A stretch of DNA of 64,000 bases from Pseudomonadota bacterium (GTDB lineage: Bacteria > Pseudomonadota > Gammaproteobacteria > Steroidobacterales > Steroidobacteraceae), in contig JAFEDS010000006.1 in assembly GCA_018241505.1 (NCBI GenBank), positions 1 through 64,000 of the forward strand, in the 5' to 3' direction. Below, in pieces: positions 33,982 through 42,723 of the stretch. The position numbers and the translations under genes were made by a program. Each line of letters starts with the position of its first letter. Position 1 is the stretch's first letter. The notes below the pieces were generated by a model, which had not been told where the DNA came from, did not search any database, and was given only the letters and a program-made list of their open reading frames with translations.

Positions 33982-35035
33982 AAGCAGTCAGCGTCTGGGC
34001 AACTATCATGCCCTTCCAGAAATCCTCATCGATAAAGAAAGCCCGGTGCATCTGCTGTTGGATCGATTCGCCGATCGCGGAGGCAGGATCGCCGTAGGCG
34101 TGTAGCCAGGCGTCAGCCCTCAGTGCATGCAGAACTTCGAGAGGAGGCTGCGTGCCGAATTCCCACGCAACACCTGTGACTTCCGCGTTTGAAAGGAGCG
34201 GCGCCGCTGCGCTGAGACCGTCGCCGGAAATTTCCGCCGATGCTGAGTCGTCGCCTCCTACGGGAGTTACCGTCGATCCGAACCACTTACACGCTCTTGA
34301 GTACGCATCGCTTTCACTAGACGCCGTTATCATTTGTTCGGCATAACCGTACGGGCCGAGGCCCGTATGGAGATCGATGATGCCGACACGTTCAGACTGC
34401 TTCAGGTAATGTTTGAATATCGCAGTCTGGGTGATTCGCGACCAACTGGGGCCGGTCCCGCCGTAGAAGATACCTTTGGGGTGGGTGTATTGGCCGCCCG
34501 TCACTGCTTGGAGGAGAGCGTCAAAACTGTGCGCAGCGGCGTAAGCATGCAGGGCCGCCGTTGTCGATTTCACGACGCCGTCGCTCCATTCGGAAGGGCA
34601 CACGAGCTGCGAGATTTCATCGTAGGCGGGATTCGATGGCAGGGGTTTCTCGAAGTCGATCCAGTTTCGATTCAGATCGATATTCTCGTGCGTGACGCGT
34701 CGGCACCAAGCAAATCCATACGGATTGATTGCGTGGATCATTACCACACTCACATCGAGCGGGAGCTTCAGCATCTCCCCCCGTTTGAGGATATCAACCT
34801 GCGCTCCCGATCCAGCGAAACCCTCGACGCCGTGGGTGCCGGAAATGATCACGAGGGTCGCCGGCGCTGACTCGGGACCGAAACGGGCCACGTCCGTGGA
34901 TAGATCCGCGCCATTTGGGCCGAGCTCCGGGTGCTTGATGGTTTCGAGAACACCGCCTGCCAGAGCAGCTTGCTCACGAAATCGTGCCCGCGCATCTGCA
35001 AAACTACTGCTGAAGCTGTCTGGCCCGGTCTTCAT
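33929..35035 (-). CDS. M14-type metallopeptidase-like protein (DUF2817)
   Basis: 368 residues. Zinc-peptidase landmarks are ISGTHGVEGFAGSG (His and Glu ligands), THENIDLNRNW (Arg), GIIDLHTGLGPYGY (second His), and GVAWEFGT (catalytic Glu). This DUF2817 branch of the carboxypeptidase family probably cleaves peptides or related amides; there is no signal peptide. The roughly 200 bp upstream of the start contains nothing recognisable. Confidence 0.83.
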   Translation of the reverse strand: MKTGPDSFSSSFADARARFREQAALAGGVLETIKHPELGPNGADLSTDVARFGPESAPATLVIISGTHGVEGFAGSGAQVDILKRGEMLKLPLDVSVVMIHAINPYGFAWCRRVTHENIDLNRNWIDFEKPLPSNPAYDEISQLVCPSEWSDGVVKSTTAALHAYAAAHSFDALLQAVTGGQYTHPKGIFYGGTGPSWSRITQTAIFKHYLKQSERVGIIDLHTGLGPYGYAEQMITASSESDAYSRACKWFGSTVTPVGGDDSASAEISGDGLSAAAPLLSNAEVTGVAWEFGTQPPLEVLHALRADAWLHAYGDPASAIGESIQQQMHRAFFIDEDFWKGMIVAQTLTAFREALAGLSTQPRRAKS

Positions 35036-35240
35036 GGTGCTTCCTCTTTAGGCGCTGCTAGCGAGGTTATAGCACTGAAGACAGGCTTCGGGTGGGCGGG
35101 CCGCCTCAAAAGATGAGCAGGCCCATACGGATGGCAAGGGGCCTCGTGGGTGCAGGCGCTAACTCAAGGCCGCTTGCTGTTTCCGCCCATTTAATCTGAG
35201 GACGGCAAGGCCGCCGCCACAAGAGGTGATGCGCGAGGCG

Positions 35241-36042
35241 TCACGGCCTTTCCGCAACGACCCTGCCGTTTTTCAACACATAGATCGGCGTCCTGTACAT
35301 TCCCGCAATTTTCCGTGCGTCTTTCCCCGCACGGCGTAGAGCTCGACCAACTCCATCTGCAAAATCCGGATTCCGACTCGATTCAGCCCCTATTTTCTCG
35401 TGTGTCAACTCGTCTCCAAGGACGTGTGGTTGGTTGCCGGAGTTGTCGAAGACTGCGCATCTGTCCGCTAATACGCGGTAGACCGTTTGACAGTTATCCA
35501 ACTTCTCGAGAATCTTCTAACGACATCGGCGCGTGGGACACTGTGGCCACCCTGGCGGACACGAGAGGCGATCCGCCGCAGGGCCAATTGACTGGTGCCG
35601 AACCGGATATATGCCAGTTCTATGCAACAACCTGCTTGCTTCCAAGTCCGAAGCCTGCGCACATAGCTCAGGCCGCTAAGCGTCGTCTCGAATGCGAAAT
35701 CGGACCCTTCAGCCGCCAAACGGTCCAACTCCCACAGTAACGTCCGGGCGGCGGCCTAGCCGCTAACTCAGGCCGGAGCGGCGACAACCCGCTCGCGATC
35801 AGGTCGGCATTCCTGAAGTGGATGACCCCGAGCTCGGGAAGATACCTGCGGGCAAAAGTCGTCTTTCCCGCGCCATTCGGTCCCGCAATCACGATGCATC
35901 TAGTACCTCGTAACTGAGTGCCCGTGGACTTCCCGCGCGAATCCGGCAGGTCGGACAAATACTTTGCAATGCGGGGAAGTGGACGGGAACTGACAGGAGT
36001 CAGAATGGTGCGGTGTCTGGAGGCGAGTTGAGGCGCGCGCAT
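35241..36042 (-). pseudogene. Frameshifted zeta-toxin-like P-loop kinase
   Basis: Three consecutive frames on the minus strand together encode one protein. They are [20 protein letters not shown] (Walker A) with [35 protein letters not shown] with VRQGGHSVPRADVVRRFSRS; and CQTVYRVLADRCAVFDNSG to the end. This is the order of zeta-toxin-like AAA kinases. Frame changes near 35755 and 35495 break it. The wild type would phosphorylate UDP-N-acetylglucosamine or another target. No epsilon-type antitoxin is adjacent. Confidence 0.8.
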
Positions 36043-36043
36043 T

Positions 36044-36061
36044 ATTGCCAAAAGTGGCAAT
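36044..36061. promoter_or_regulatory. Inverted repeat upstream of the zeta-toxin-like pseudogene
   Basis: ATTGCCA and TGGCAAT are separated by AAAG. It lies just before the pseudogene start and is probably an old repressor operator. Confidence 0.4.
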
Positions 36062-36139
36062 TTCTCGGAGTTGTTTGTGCACGGCGGTGACGTTGTGAGA
36101 ACTTAGACATGTTCGGCGGCGCAGGGAAGGCCAACGTCG

Positions 36140-36469
36140 ATGGCAACTTACTTCCTTCGGTCGATGCATATATCTCGGGGCAAGGGATCGCTTGCCACGC
36201 GAGCGGCTGCCTATCGGGCGGGTGAGAGGATCAAGGACGAGAGGACAGGAGAGACGTTCGAGCACTCGGATCGGCGGGACATAGCCTACAAGGAAGTTGT
36301 TCTGCCGCTGGAGCTGGAAGGACGCGCAGATATGGCTTGGACTCAGGGGGATGCCATGGAGCACGCAGGCGCGCGGCATGACTCGCGCACCGCGCGGGAG
36401 TGGCTCGTGCTCGTGCCGCCGGAGTTGAGTCCAGATCAACGTGTAGAGCTGGTTCGCACGTTCGCATGA
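36140..36469 (+). pseudogene. Truncated MobA/MobL family relaxase (N-terminus only)
   Basis: 109 codons begin MATYFLRSMHISRGKGSLAT, then AAAYRAGERIKDERTGETFE, EVVLPLELEGR and EWLVLVPPELSPDQRVELVR, the first quarter of MobA/MobL (Ti/IncQ-type) relaxases. The frame ends before the metal-binding histidines. It is a trace of a mobilisable plasmid or integrative element. Confidence 0.8.
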
Positions 36470-36503
36470 TCCGCCACCGCCGATACTCGATCCAGAGGAT
36501 GCA

Positions 36504-37175
36504 ATGGACATTCGAGCCAAGCTTCAGGAACTCAAGCAAATGCACGACGGAGGTCTAATTACGGCTGCCGTCTACGAACAGCAACAGCAGGACCTACTGG
36601 CCGCGGCGTCAACGCGGACGACTCATCCACAGTCTGGCCTCGATGCGGTATTCGATCCTAGGAAGAACCTCGCTGCACTGAAACGTATTCTGCTAATAGC
36701 CGTAACGTCACTGGCAGGAATCTGGTTGATATATTCCTTCTCAGGGCAACAGGCAAAAGATTCCATCAGTCAGTTTGCCTCTCAAACTGGAATTGGCAAA
36801 CAGGTAATTCCTTGGACCGACAGGGCAGATACAGCCGCTCGCAAGTTAGTTGAGCTCAATAAGGTTGGAATGGCCTCTGCAATTCAAGCCATTACGAACC
36901 CCACCGGCTCACATCCCCTGATGACGAAATACGGGGTCTCCAAGCTCGGTGAGCATATCCAGGTTGAGATGACTGTGTCATGGAAGGGTGGGGTCCTTGG
37001 CGGCGAGTACAACACGACCGTTGTTTGGGAGGTTGGCGCAGAGTCGCACCTCGGAGCGCATGTCACATTCGACTCGGCGTTGGCGAATGTTAAGCCTCGA
37101 AACGCCCAGCTGCTCGACGAGTATTTCTTGACAAAGGTATACCCGACGTTCGTGCAGGACATGGGAACTACCTAA
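36504..37175 (+). CDS. Hypothetical membrane protein with N-terminal SHOCT-like motif
   Basis: 223 residues. Residues 3-33 (IRAKLQELKQMHDGGLITAA...) fit a SHOCT-like helix-turn motif. One membrane helix (ILLIAVTSLAGIWLIYSF) follows at about 62-80, then a soluble domain of about 140 residues that is not recognised. Base composition is less GC-rich than the flanking core genes. It lies among mobile-element remnants and may be cargo. Function unknown. Confidence 0.6.
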   Translation: MDIRAKLQELKQMHDGGLITAAVYEQQQQDLLAAASTRTTHPQSGLDAVFDPRKNLAALKRILLIAVTSLAGIWLIYSFSGQQAKDSISQFASQTGIGKQVIPWTDRADTAARKLVELNKVGMASAIQAITNPTGSHPLMTKYGVSKLGEHIQVEMTVSWKGGVLGGEYNTTVVWEVGAESHLGAHVTFDSALANVKPRNAQLLDEYFLTKVYPTFVQDMGTT

Positions 37176-37216
37176 ATTTTCCGCCCCTTTCGAGAGCGAA
37201 TGCCGGATTGTCGGCA

Positions 37217-38143
37217 TCAACGTGTATCGACTGCAGATCGTGGCGCCGGCGCGCTCTGCCTTTTCAGCCACGGCAGGGCTATACCGGCCGTCATAATCGC
37301 AATCGCAACAAATTGCTGTGTCGTCGGGATCTCGCCGAGTACCACCATGCCGGTCAATGCGGTCGTGATTGGAATGCAAGGCATGAATAGTGATGCCATC
37401 TGTGTCCCCAATTGCCTTACGGCATAGGCGTAGAGAAATACGGCGGCCGCGCCCGCAAGGAAGCCCTGTATCACTGTCTGAATACCAATCTCGATAACCG
37501 ATGCCGCTCCGAGGCCGGTCGGTGCCAGGAAATGAACGAACGGGAGTGGCAGGCAAGACAGGAATGCTACAGCCGCCGTTGCGCTGAGTGGATCGACCGA
37601 CCAGCGCCGCAGGAGAACAGAGTACGTGGAGAACATGATCCCAGCCACGGCAAACAGGGCGTCACCGTAGAGCACGTCGTCCCCTTTGGCGCCAGCGGCG
37701 GTAGAGACAAACAGGAGAAGGCCCACGATGATCATCACAATGCCAATGATTCGCAATGCTGGGATCGGATCTTTGAAGACGATGCGCGACAGCAGGAAGG
37801 AGAACAAAACAATCGACGCGGGACAAAGCGCAGCGGCGTGAGAGGCCGGGGAGTAGACCAGGCCTGAATTGATAATCAGGGGATAGGGAAACCCCACAAG
37901 AAGCGCCAATATGCAAGCGCGTCGCCAGCCAAGCGCTCTCATTTTTACGAAGCCCACCCGCCACATGATGGGGACAAAAACCACCCCCGCACCTGCGAAG
38001 CGCAGGCTTGCGATATCAGCCGAAGTCAGGTGCGCGCGCAGACTGAAGCGAGCCGCAACGAATTGGACAGCCGTGATTGCCACCATTGCCAGCCCAGCCG
38101 CCACGGCAGTTTTCTGGTTACCTTCGTCGAGCTCTCCAATCAT
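37217..38143 (-). CDS. EamA/DMT family transporter
   Basis: 308 residues with ten membrane segments in two EamA halves (LRFAGAGVVFVPIMW in the first, FLAGAAAVFLYAYAVRQLG in the second). Such proteins usually export amino acids or other metabolites. The divergent Lrp/AsnC regulator at 38316 and an operator in the gap give the classic regulator-exporter pair. Confidence 0.87.
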   Translation of the reverse strand: MIGELDEGNQKTAVAAGLAMVAITAVQFVAARFSLRAHLTSADIASLRFAGAGVVFVPIMWRVGFVKMRALGWRRACILALLVGFPYPLIINSGLVYSPASHAAALCPASIVLFSFLLSRIVFKDPIPALRIIGIVMIIVGLLLFVSTAAGAKGDDVLYGDALFAVAGIMFSTYSVLLRRWSVDPLSATAAVAFLSCLPLPFVHFLAPTGLGAASVIEIGIQTVIQGFLAGAAAVFLYAYAVRQLGTQMASLFMPCIPITTALTGMVVLGEIPTTQQFVAIAIMTAGIALPWLKRQSAPAPRSAVDTR

Positions 38144-38269
38144 GTGCAGTCAATCTCCATCGCGGCCCCGTGTCTGCAGGTGGGTTGCCATCAGGCCGTT
38201 GATTTGACGCGAGGAAAGCGCAGGATATTGAAATGAGGCGTGTGATTAAATATGCCGATTCGATCTATT

Positions 38270-38288
38270 TTGAGTGAAATTCACTAAA
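38270..38288. promoter_or_regulatory. Probable Lrp/AsnC operator
   Basis: AGTGAA (38273-38278) and TTCACT (38280-38285) are symmetric about one base and flanked by T-rich and A-rich ends, within an AT-rich stretch 30 bp before the regulator start. Confidence 0.5.
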
Positions 38289-38315
38289 CTCTGCCGCTTC
38301 TAGCGTGGAATCAGA

Positions 38316-38777
38316 ATGACCAATCTGGACAACGTGGATCTGCAACTCTTGCGCCTGCTCCAGGAGGACGGTCGCCGCACTACCCTCGATCTGGCCGAGT
38401 GTGTTGGATTGTCCCCCACCGGTACGAGCCAACGGGTAAAGCGCCTGTTTCGTGAGGGTTACATCAAGGCTGTCAGGGCAGTGCTCGATCCGCAGAAGCT
38501 GGGTCGAGGGACACTCGTGTTCATAGAGGTGCGCCTCGACCAGACCGCTCCACATGTCTTCGACCGATTCGCGAAAGCCGTCACCAAAGCACCCGAAGTG
38601 TTGGAATGTCACATGGTCGTGGGTGGGTTCGACTATCTGGTGAAGGCACGAATTGCAGACATGGCGATGTTTCAGGACTTTCTGCAGCGGGTCATCCTGC
38701 CGTTACCAGGCGTCAGGGAAACACATACCTACGCTTCCGTCGCCGATGTGAAGCCCGACGCACTTCTGCCCTTGTGA
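38316..38777 (+). CDS. Lrp/AsnC family transcriptional regulator
   Basis: 153 residues. N-terminal helix-turn-helix: LDNVDLQLLRLLQEDGRRTT, LAECVGLSPTGTSQRVKRL. The C-terminal RAM domain (VLECHMVVGGFDYLVKARI) binds amino acids and mediates octamer formation. It is divergent from the EamA transporter, which is its likely target. Confidence 0.9.
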   Translation: MTNLDNVDLQLLRLLQEDGRRTTLDLAECVGLSPTGTSQRVKRLFREGYIKAVRAVLDPQKLGRGTLVFIEVRLDQTAPHVFDRFAKAVTKAPEVLECHMVVGGFDYLVKARIADMAMFQDFLQRVILPLPGVRETHTYASVADVKPDALLPL

Positions 38778-38869
38778 CCGGGCGCCTGAAAAGACCGAGT
38801 CAAGACCCGGGCACAGTTTGGGCACACTCAAGTTGGGTTGGACGCAGAACCGGCATCCAAGCCGCGACC

Positions 38870-40642
38870 TCAAGCTGCGGCTTCTTCCAGCTTCGCCTCG
38901 AGGAGGCCACCGGTTTTTGGATCGACCGAATAGCCCGCATTGCGCAATGAGACCAGAACGTCGCCGAGATGAAGGTCATCGAGGACGAAGTGCTTCTGAA
39001 TCGCTTTCCGTAAAACGCGTGCGTATACATGACTTGGATTGCGGGCCTCAACCGTGGACAGCTCACGCACCGCCTGTTTGATAAGTGCCTGCTTATCTCC
39101 GCTGACTAATGCTCTCGCGTCATCGCGTTCTTCGTTGCGTAGCGGTTTCTGCACCGTCAGAATCAGATCCACTGTAACCACGCTTTCGGAGCCAGAGCTC
39201 AATCCCTTTACCGAGCGCTGCCCTTTGTCCAGGATGGCGACATGAACCGGGGTACTTTTGAAGCCCGCGTCGCGGAGTGCCCGCTGCACCAGTCCCCAAA
39301 TACGGCCGGAGCTGTTTCCAAATACAACAGACATGTGCTTACCGGGTTTGAGAACACGCCATGCCTCCTCGAATGACTTCTGCAAGAGGCGTTGGTACCG
39401 TTCTTCCGCCCCATTCTTTCGCTTACCCGTCGTGTGGACAACCGCCTCGGACTTGTAGTCCGTGAGTCGACCGAGCCATGCCTCATGAAACAGGCTCATG
39501 TCACTATAGAAGATATTGCTGCCGAATGGAGGATCAGTGAAGACGTAGTCGATAGAATTATTGGCGAGGTGCGTCAGTTTGTCAGCAGACGCCAGCTCAT
39601 ATGAGACATCGGCATTGCCAGGCGCATTGAATAGGGACGGCTTTCCAAACAACTCTTCATTGGCGCTTATCGCGGCATTTACCTTACGGCTGTAAAGATC
39701 GAAGACATTCCATTCGTAGTACACGGGCGCAATGTAGTAAGTTTGATTCTGCGCATTGAGAGGCCGTTGGGCACTCCACTGATAGCGCTTGGAAGCTCGT
39801 GGAAGAATTGCCGTAAATGCGAAGCGCAGTTTTTGCCGAACGCTCTTACTCTTAACTGCGTTTATCGCCTTCCACAATTCAAGCAAGGCGATGGCGTTGC
39901 GGGACGAAAAGAACTTCCTCGTTTCGGTCATGCCGACCTTTGCCAGGCCGGATCGGCTATACATCTCTCGATGTTGCTCGATCTTCTGACTCGGAATCTC
40001 ATCGAGCCGCTTGTCACCCAATGCCTTCTTGATCGCCTTGTGGTCGTACTCGGAGAGTCGCTGCTCGACCTGTTTGCCATCTTCCCCGTCGACAACGACA
40101 GAAACGGGCACATCTTCCCCTCGTGTCCATAGGCGCTTTGTAAACGGGCCGCGGCATGATGGGCATGTCGCAGGAGGTTTTCCCTTCTTGTCGAGGTGTT
40201 CGAAATAGACGAGAGGTGAGCTGCAAGCCGGACAGATATATGTGAAGGACCACACCGTCCGGATCACCTCTTGAGTCTTGCCATCCGACGCGCGCTTCGT
40301 GTTATAGAGATTGCCTATCGCCTTTCGAGCGACACTGAGTACGCGATCTCCTTCCGTGCGCAATTTCGATGAATCAACATTCTGAAGATACCCGAGAGCG
40401 ATATGCTGGCCGAGAGCTGAGATGTCGCTCAACCGAGCGGAGCGGCCTGTACTCAATGCGGCGAGTCCCGTCATTCCGGACCCGGCGAAAAAATCCGCGA
40501 CAGATTCCCCCGGCTCTGTGAACTTCTCAATGAAAGGCTTGATAGCCTCGATGGGAACTTTTGTCAGATACGAGTGGCAATTGTAGATGGGGTCCGTCCG
40601 GGGTGCTGTGATCGTTTCCGGCAGGGAAGCTGCTTTTGCCAT
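38870..40642 (-). CDS. DNA methyltransferase of a restriction-modification system
   Basis: 590 residues. The SAM motif DFFAGSGMTGLAAL is at about 50-63. A zinc ribbon follows (CPAC at 137-140, CPSC at 160-163). The catalytic motif FTDPPFGSNIFYSD is at about 369-381. The roughly 300 residues between motif I and DPPF presumably hold target recognition. DPP(Y/F) enzymes usually methylate adenine N6, sometimes cytosine N4. It is divergent from the controller-like gene and the endonuclease-like gene, as in classical C-controlled systems. Composition is less GC-rich than the core genes. Confidence 0.85.
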   Translation of the reverse strand: MAKAASLPETITAPRTDPIYNCHSYLTKVPIEAIKPFIEKFTEPGESVADFFAGSGMTGLAALSTGRSARLSDISALGQHIALGYLQNVDSSKLRTEGDRVLSVARKAIGNLYNTKRASDGKTQEVIRTVWSFTYICPACSSPLVYFEHLDKKGKPPATCPSCRGPFTKRLWTRGEDVPVSVVVDGEDGKQVEQRLSEYDHKAIKKALGDKRLDEIPSQKIEQHREMYSRSGLAKVGMTETRKFFSSRNAIALLELWKAINAVKSKSVRQKLRFAFTAILPRASKRYQWSAQRPLNAQNQTYYIAPVYYEWNVFDLYSRKVNAAISANEELFGKPSLFNAPGNADVSYELASADKLTHLANNSIDYVFTDPPFGSNIFYSDMSLFHEAWLGRLTDYKSEAVVHTTGKRKNGAEERYQRLLQKSFEEAWRVLKPGKHMSVVFGNSSGRIWGLVQRALRDAGFKSTPVHVAILDKGQRSVKGLSSGSESVVTVDLILTVQKPLRNEERDDARALVSGDKQALIKQAVRELSTVEARNPSHVYARVLRKAIQKHFVLDDLHLGDVLVSLRNAGYSVDPKTGGLLEAKLEEAAA

Positions 40643-40671
40643 CCTTTATCCTCTTCGCTCTGCTCGGTGAT

Positions 40672-40703
40672 TCACCCAGATGGGTGACGCAAAGTCTGTA
40701 GAC
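40672..40703. promoter_or_regulatory. Inverted repeats between methyltransferase and controller genes
   Basis: TCACCC-AGAT-GGGTGA at 40672-40687 and GTCT-GT-AGAC at 40694-40703 lie in the divergent spacer, centres 19 bp apart. The second resembles the GTC/GAC arms of C-boxes. They are candidate sites for the controller protein. Confidence 0.5.
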
Positions 40704-40770
40704 GCATAAGTAACATATTCCTAGCCTTGGGATCAATGAGGAAATCCGAAACAAACAAAGAATAACAGCG

Positions 40771-41004
40771 GTGAAAAGCTCTTTTGCGAAGCAAGTGCTC
40801 GCCGAAAACCTTCGGCGTCTGCGCACGGAAGCGGGCCTGTCGCAGGAAGAGCTCGCGGATCGCGCCGGCTTGCACCGCACCTACGTAAGCTCGGTCGAAG
40901 GCGGCCATAGAAACGTCACCCTGCAAAATATCTTCGCGTTTGCTGAAGCCCTTGGCACGACACCGTCCGCCCTGGTCCGCCTCCCGGTAGAAGGCAAGAA
41001 ATAA
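40771..41004 (+). CDS. Controller-like XRE protein of the restriction-modification system
   Basis: 77 residues from a GTG start, almost entirely one XRE helix-turn-helix: LRRLRTEAGLSQEELADRAG, LHRTYVSSVEGGHRNVTLQN. The length and the LHRTYVSSVEGGxRN pattern are those of C proteins, which delay endonuclease expression after entry into a new host. The stop overlaps the endonuclease ATG by one base (TAATG). Confidence 0.8.
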   Translation: MKSSFAKQVLAENLRRLRTEAGLSQEELADRAGLHRTYVSSVEGGHRNVTLQNIFAFAEALGTTPSALVRLPVEGKK

Positions 41005-42488
41005 TGGGCTTCAAGGCTGATACAAGCTTCCTGAAGTTCCTGACGATGGGTGCACGTGGTGTTCATCACACGATGACACGATTGTCCGAAGTCGGGTTTA
41101 GCCCAATTGAGCTCGAGCGCTATTGTGGCTCGAACAAGATTTGGGCGACAAAAGTAAAACGGCTTCGCCTGCCCGACCTCCTCTGCATTCGTACCGGGTT
41201 GCGTGTTGAGGTCAAAGCGAAATCCGACCTCAAGATCAGGATGAGCGATGCTCCGACCAAGCCCGATCGCGTGTGGGATGCCGGACTCCGCAACAAAGAC
41301 CTTGTCGCGTTCGTGGCCTGCAAGGATACCGACCAAGGCCCCGCGCCATTCGACACCCCTTCCTTCTTCACTGCCGAAGCGCTTAGGAACTCTGCCTCGT
41401 CATCTAGGCTTGGTCCGCCGAAATCAGCATCTGAGGGAGCGGAGCGCGACCGGATCTGGCCCGCCACCATTCCCGCACGCGACGGAAAGGTAATACAAGT
41501 TACCTCCGAGAAAATCGTCACGCAGATGTTCGCTACGAGCGGCCAAGGCGCGCGCAATCAAACTTTCACTCTCAATGGAAAGACAGCTTACGTTCGCCCA
41601 GGAGATACATTTGAGGCAGGCTCGCGCTTTCTCAGCGGCACACCTGCTTCGATGGCCACCGTGGCTGACTATCTATCGCAAGACTACGATCCGATTTCTG
41701 GGTTGCATTCCAACAACGCAGTGGACCGCTATGCCGGAGTCAAAGCGTTACGGAGCCGCGACGACATTGCAAAGAAGCGAAGACTTCCTGAACTCGAAAA
41801 TCTCATAAGGAAAGAGAGTGAACAACGGGTCCGATTGGAGGCAGCCGGCTCTGCCGTCGTTCTCGCTTCATCGCTCGGTCAGGACGTGATCAAAGATTTC
41901 CTCTGGAAAGAAGACACGGCTCCCGAGATGCGAATGGAAGCTGTTCTGATACTGACGGAGCTCGGGCCAGGAGGCTTTACGCGAGACCAACTCCAAAAGG
42001 TCGCAAGCGCAGAACGTTTTGCAGGAAACGAAATTCGTCAGGCCGCTGTCTGGGGTTTGGGAAAAGGAGGTCTCAGAGCATATGAGGACCTATTGGAATT
42101 TCTCGACGACCGCGAGGAAAACGTTGTTCTCCACGCGATTGCGGCCTTTGGCCAGGATACGCCCCCGCGCGTAATTGAGCGCTTGATCGAGAAGCTCCTC
42201 CTGTTGGACAAGACGGTCTCACCAGCAGCAAGCGCCGCTTTGCGCCTGATTGGTTCGGATGCCGTGCTGCAGTCGCTAACGCTCGCCTATCAGCAAAACC
42301 CGCGAGCCAAGAACTGGATACTGGCCACACTCGGCCGCATGTCTCCAACTCTAGTTAGAAGCAAATTGCAAGGGCAGTCGATCCTCAAGAAAGTCGAGCC
42401 GATGCTACTCGTTGCGCCCGGCGCCAATTGGTTGTCGTCGGAAGAAATGGCTATCAACGTTTCCTTCTTGCTCAAACAAAACATCTGA
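41004..42488 (+). CDS. Putative PD-(D/E)XK restriction endonuclease with HEAT-like C-terminus
   Basis: 494 residues. Near the N-terminus LPDLLCIRTGLRVEVKAKSD holds a PD-(D/E)XK nuclease core: Pro57-Asp58, then Glu69-x-Lys71. The middle is unrecognised. From about residue 240 to the end, repeated helical pairs (AVDRYAGVKALRSRDDI, LEAAGSAVVLASSLG, MRMEAVLILTELG, IRQAAVWGLGKGG, VVLHAIAAFGQ) look like HEAT repeats. The position behind a C protein and divergent from a methyltransferase makes it the probable restriction enzyme. The nuclease-HEAT combination is unusual for a type II enzyme. No activity has been shown. Confidence 0.7.
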   Translation: MGFKADTSFLKFLTMGARGVHHTMTRLSEVGFSPIELERYCGSNKIWATKVKRLRLPDLLCIRTGLRVEVKAKSDLKIRMSDAPTKPDRVWDAGLRNKDLVAFVACKDTDQGPAPFDTPSFFTAEALRNSASSSRLGPPKSASEGAERDRIWPATIPARDGKVIQVTSEKIVTQMFATSGQGARNQTFTLNGKTAYVRPGDTFEAGSRFLSGTPASMATVADYLSQDYDPISGLHSNNAVDRYAGVKALRSRDDIAKKRRLPELENLIRKESEQRVRLEAAGSAVVLASSLGQDVIKDFLWKEDTAPEMRMEAVLILTELGPGGFTRDQLQKVASAERFAGNEIRQAAVWGLGKGGLRAYEDLLEFLDDREENVVLHAIAAFGQDTPPRVIERLIEKLLLLDKTVSPAASAALRLIGSDAVLQSLTLAYQQNPRAKNWILATLGRMSPTLVRSKLQGQSILKKVEPMLLVAPGANWLSSEEMAINVSFLLKQNI

Positions 42489-42600
42489 CGCGGCGACCGG
42501 CCGAGCGGATGCAGACCTGTCAGAGCGGCGATCGGATATTTGATCCGCCTGTCTGGAACGTCGGGTTCGACGAGTGCGTAAGCTAAATGACTGATATTAA

Positions 42601-42676
<76 letters not shown>

Positions 42677-42694
42677 GCCGGAGCGAGGGCGCGT

Positions 42695-42723
42695 ATTAGA
42701 CCGGCCCGCACCGCCCCCGTCAA
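42695..42723 (-). promoter_or_regulatory. Promoter of tRNA-Phe
   Basis: On the minus strand TTGACG (42723-42718), a 17-bp spacer, and TCTAAT (42700-42695), followed by a GC-rich discriminator (ACGCGCCC). This is the form of a strong, stringently controlled stable-RNA promoter. Confidence 0.75.

Noticed and set aside
40672-40687. Similarity of CACCCA-GA-TGGGTG to the HipBA operators (CACCCAT-AA-ATGGGTG)
   Set aside because: The half-site spacing differs by two bases and the regulators are different proteins; probably coincidence of XRE-type sites.
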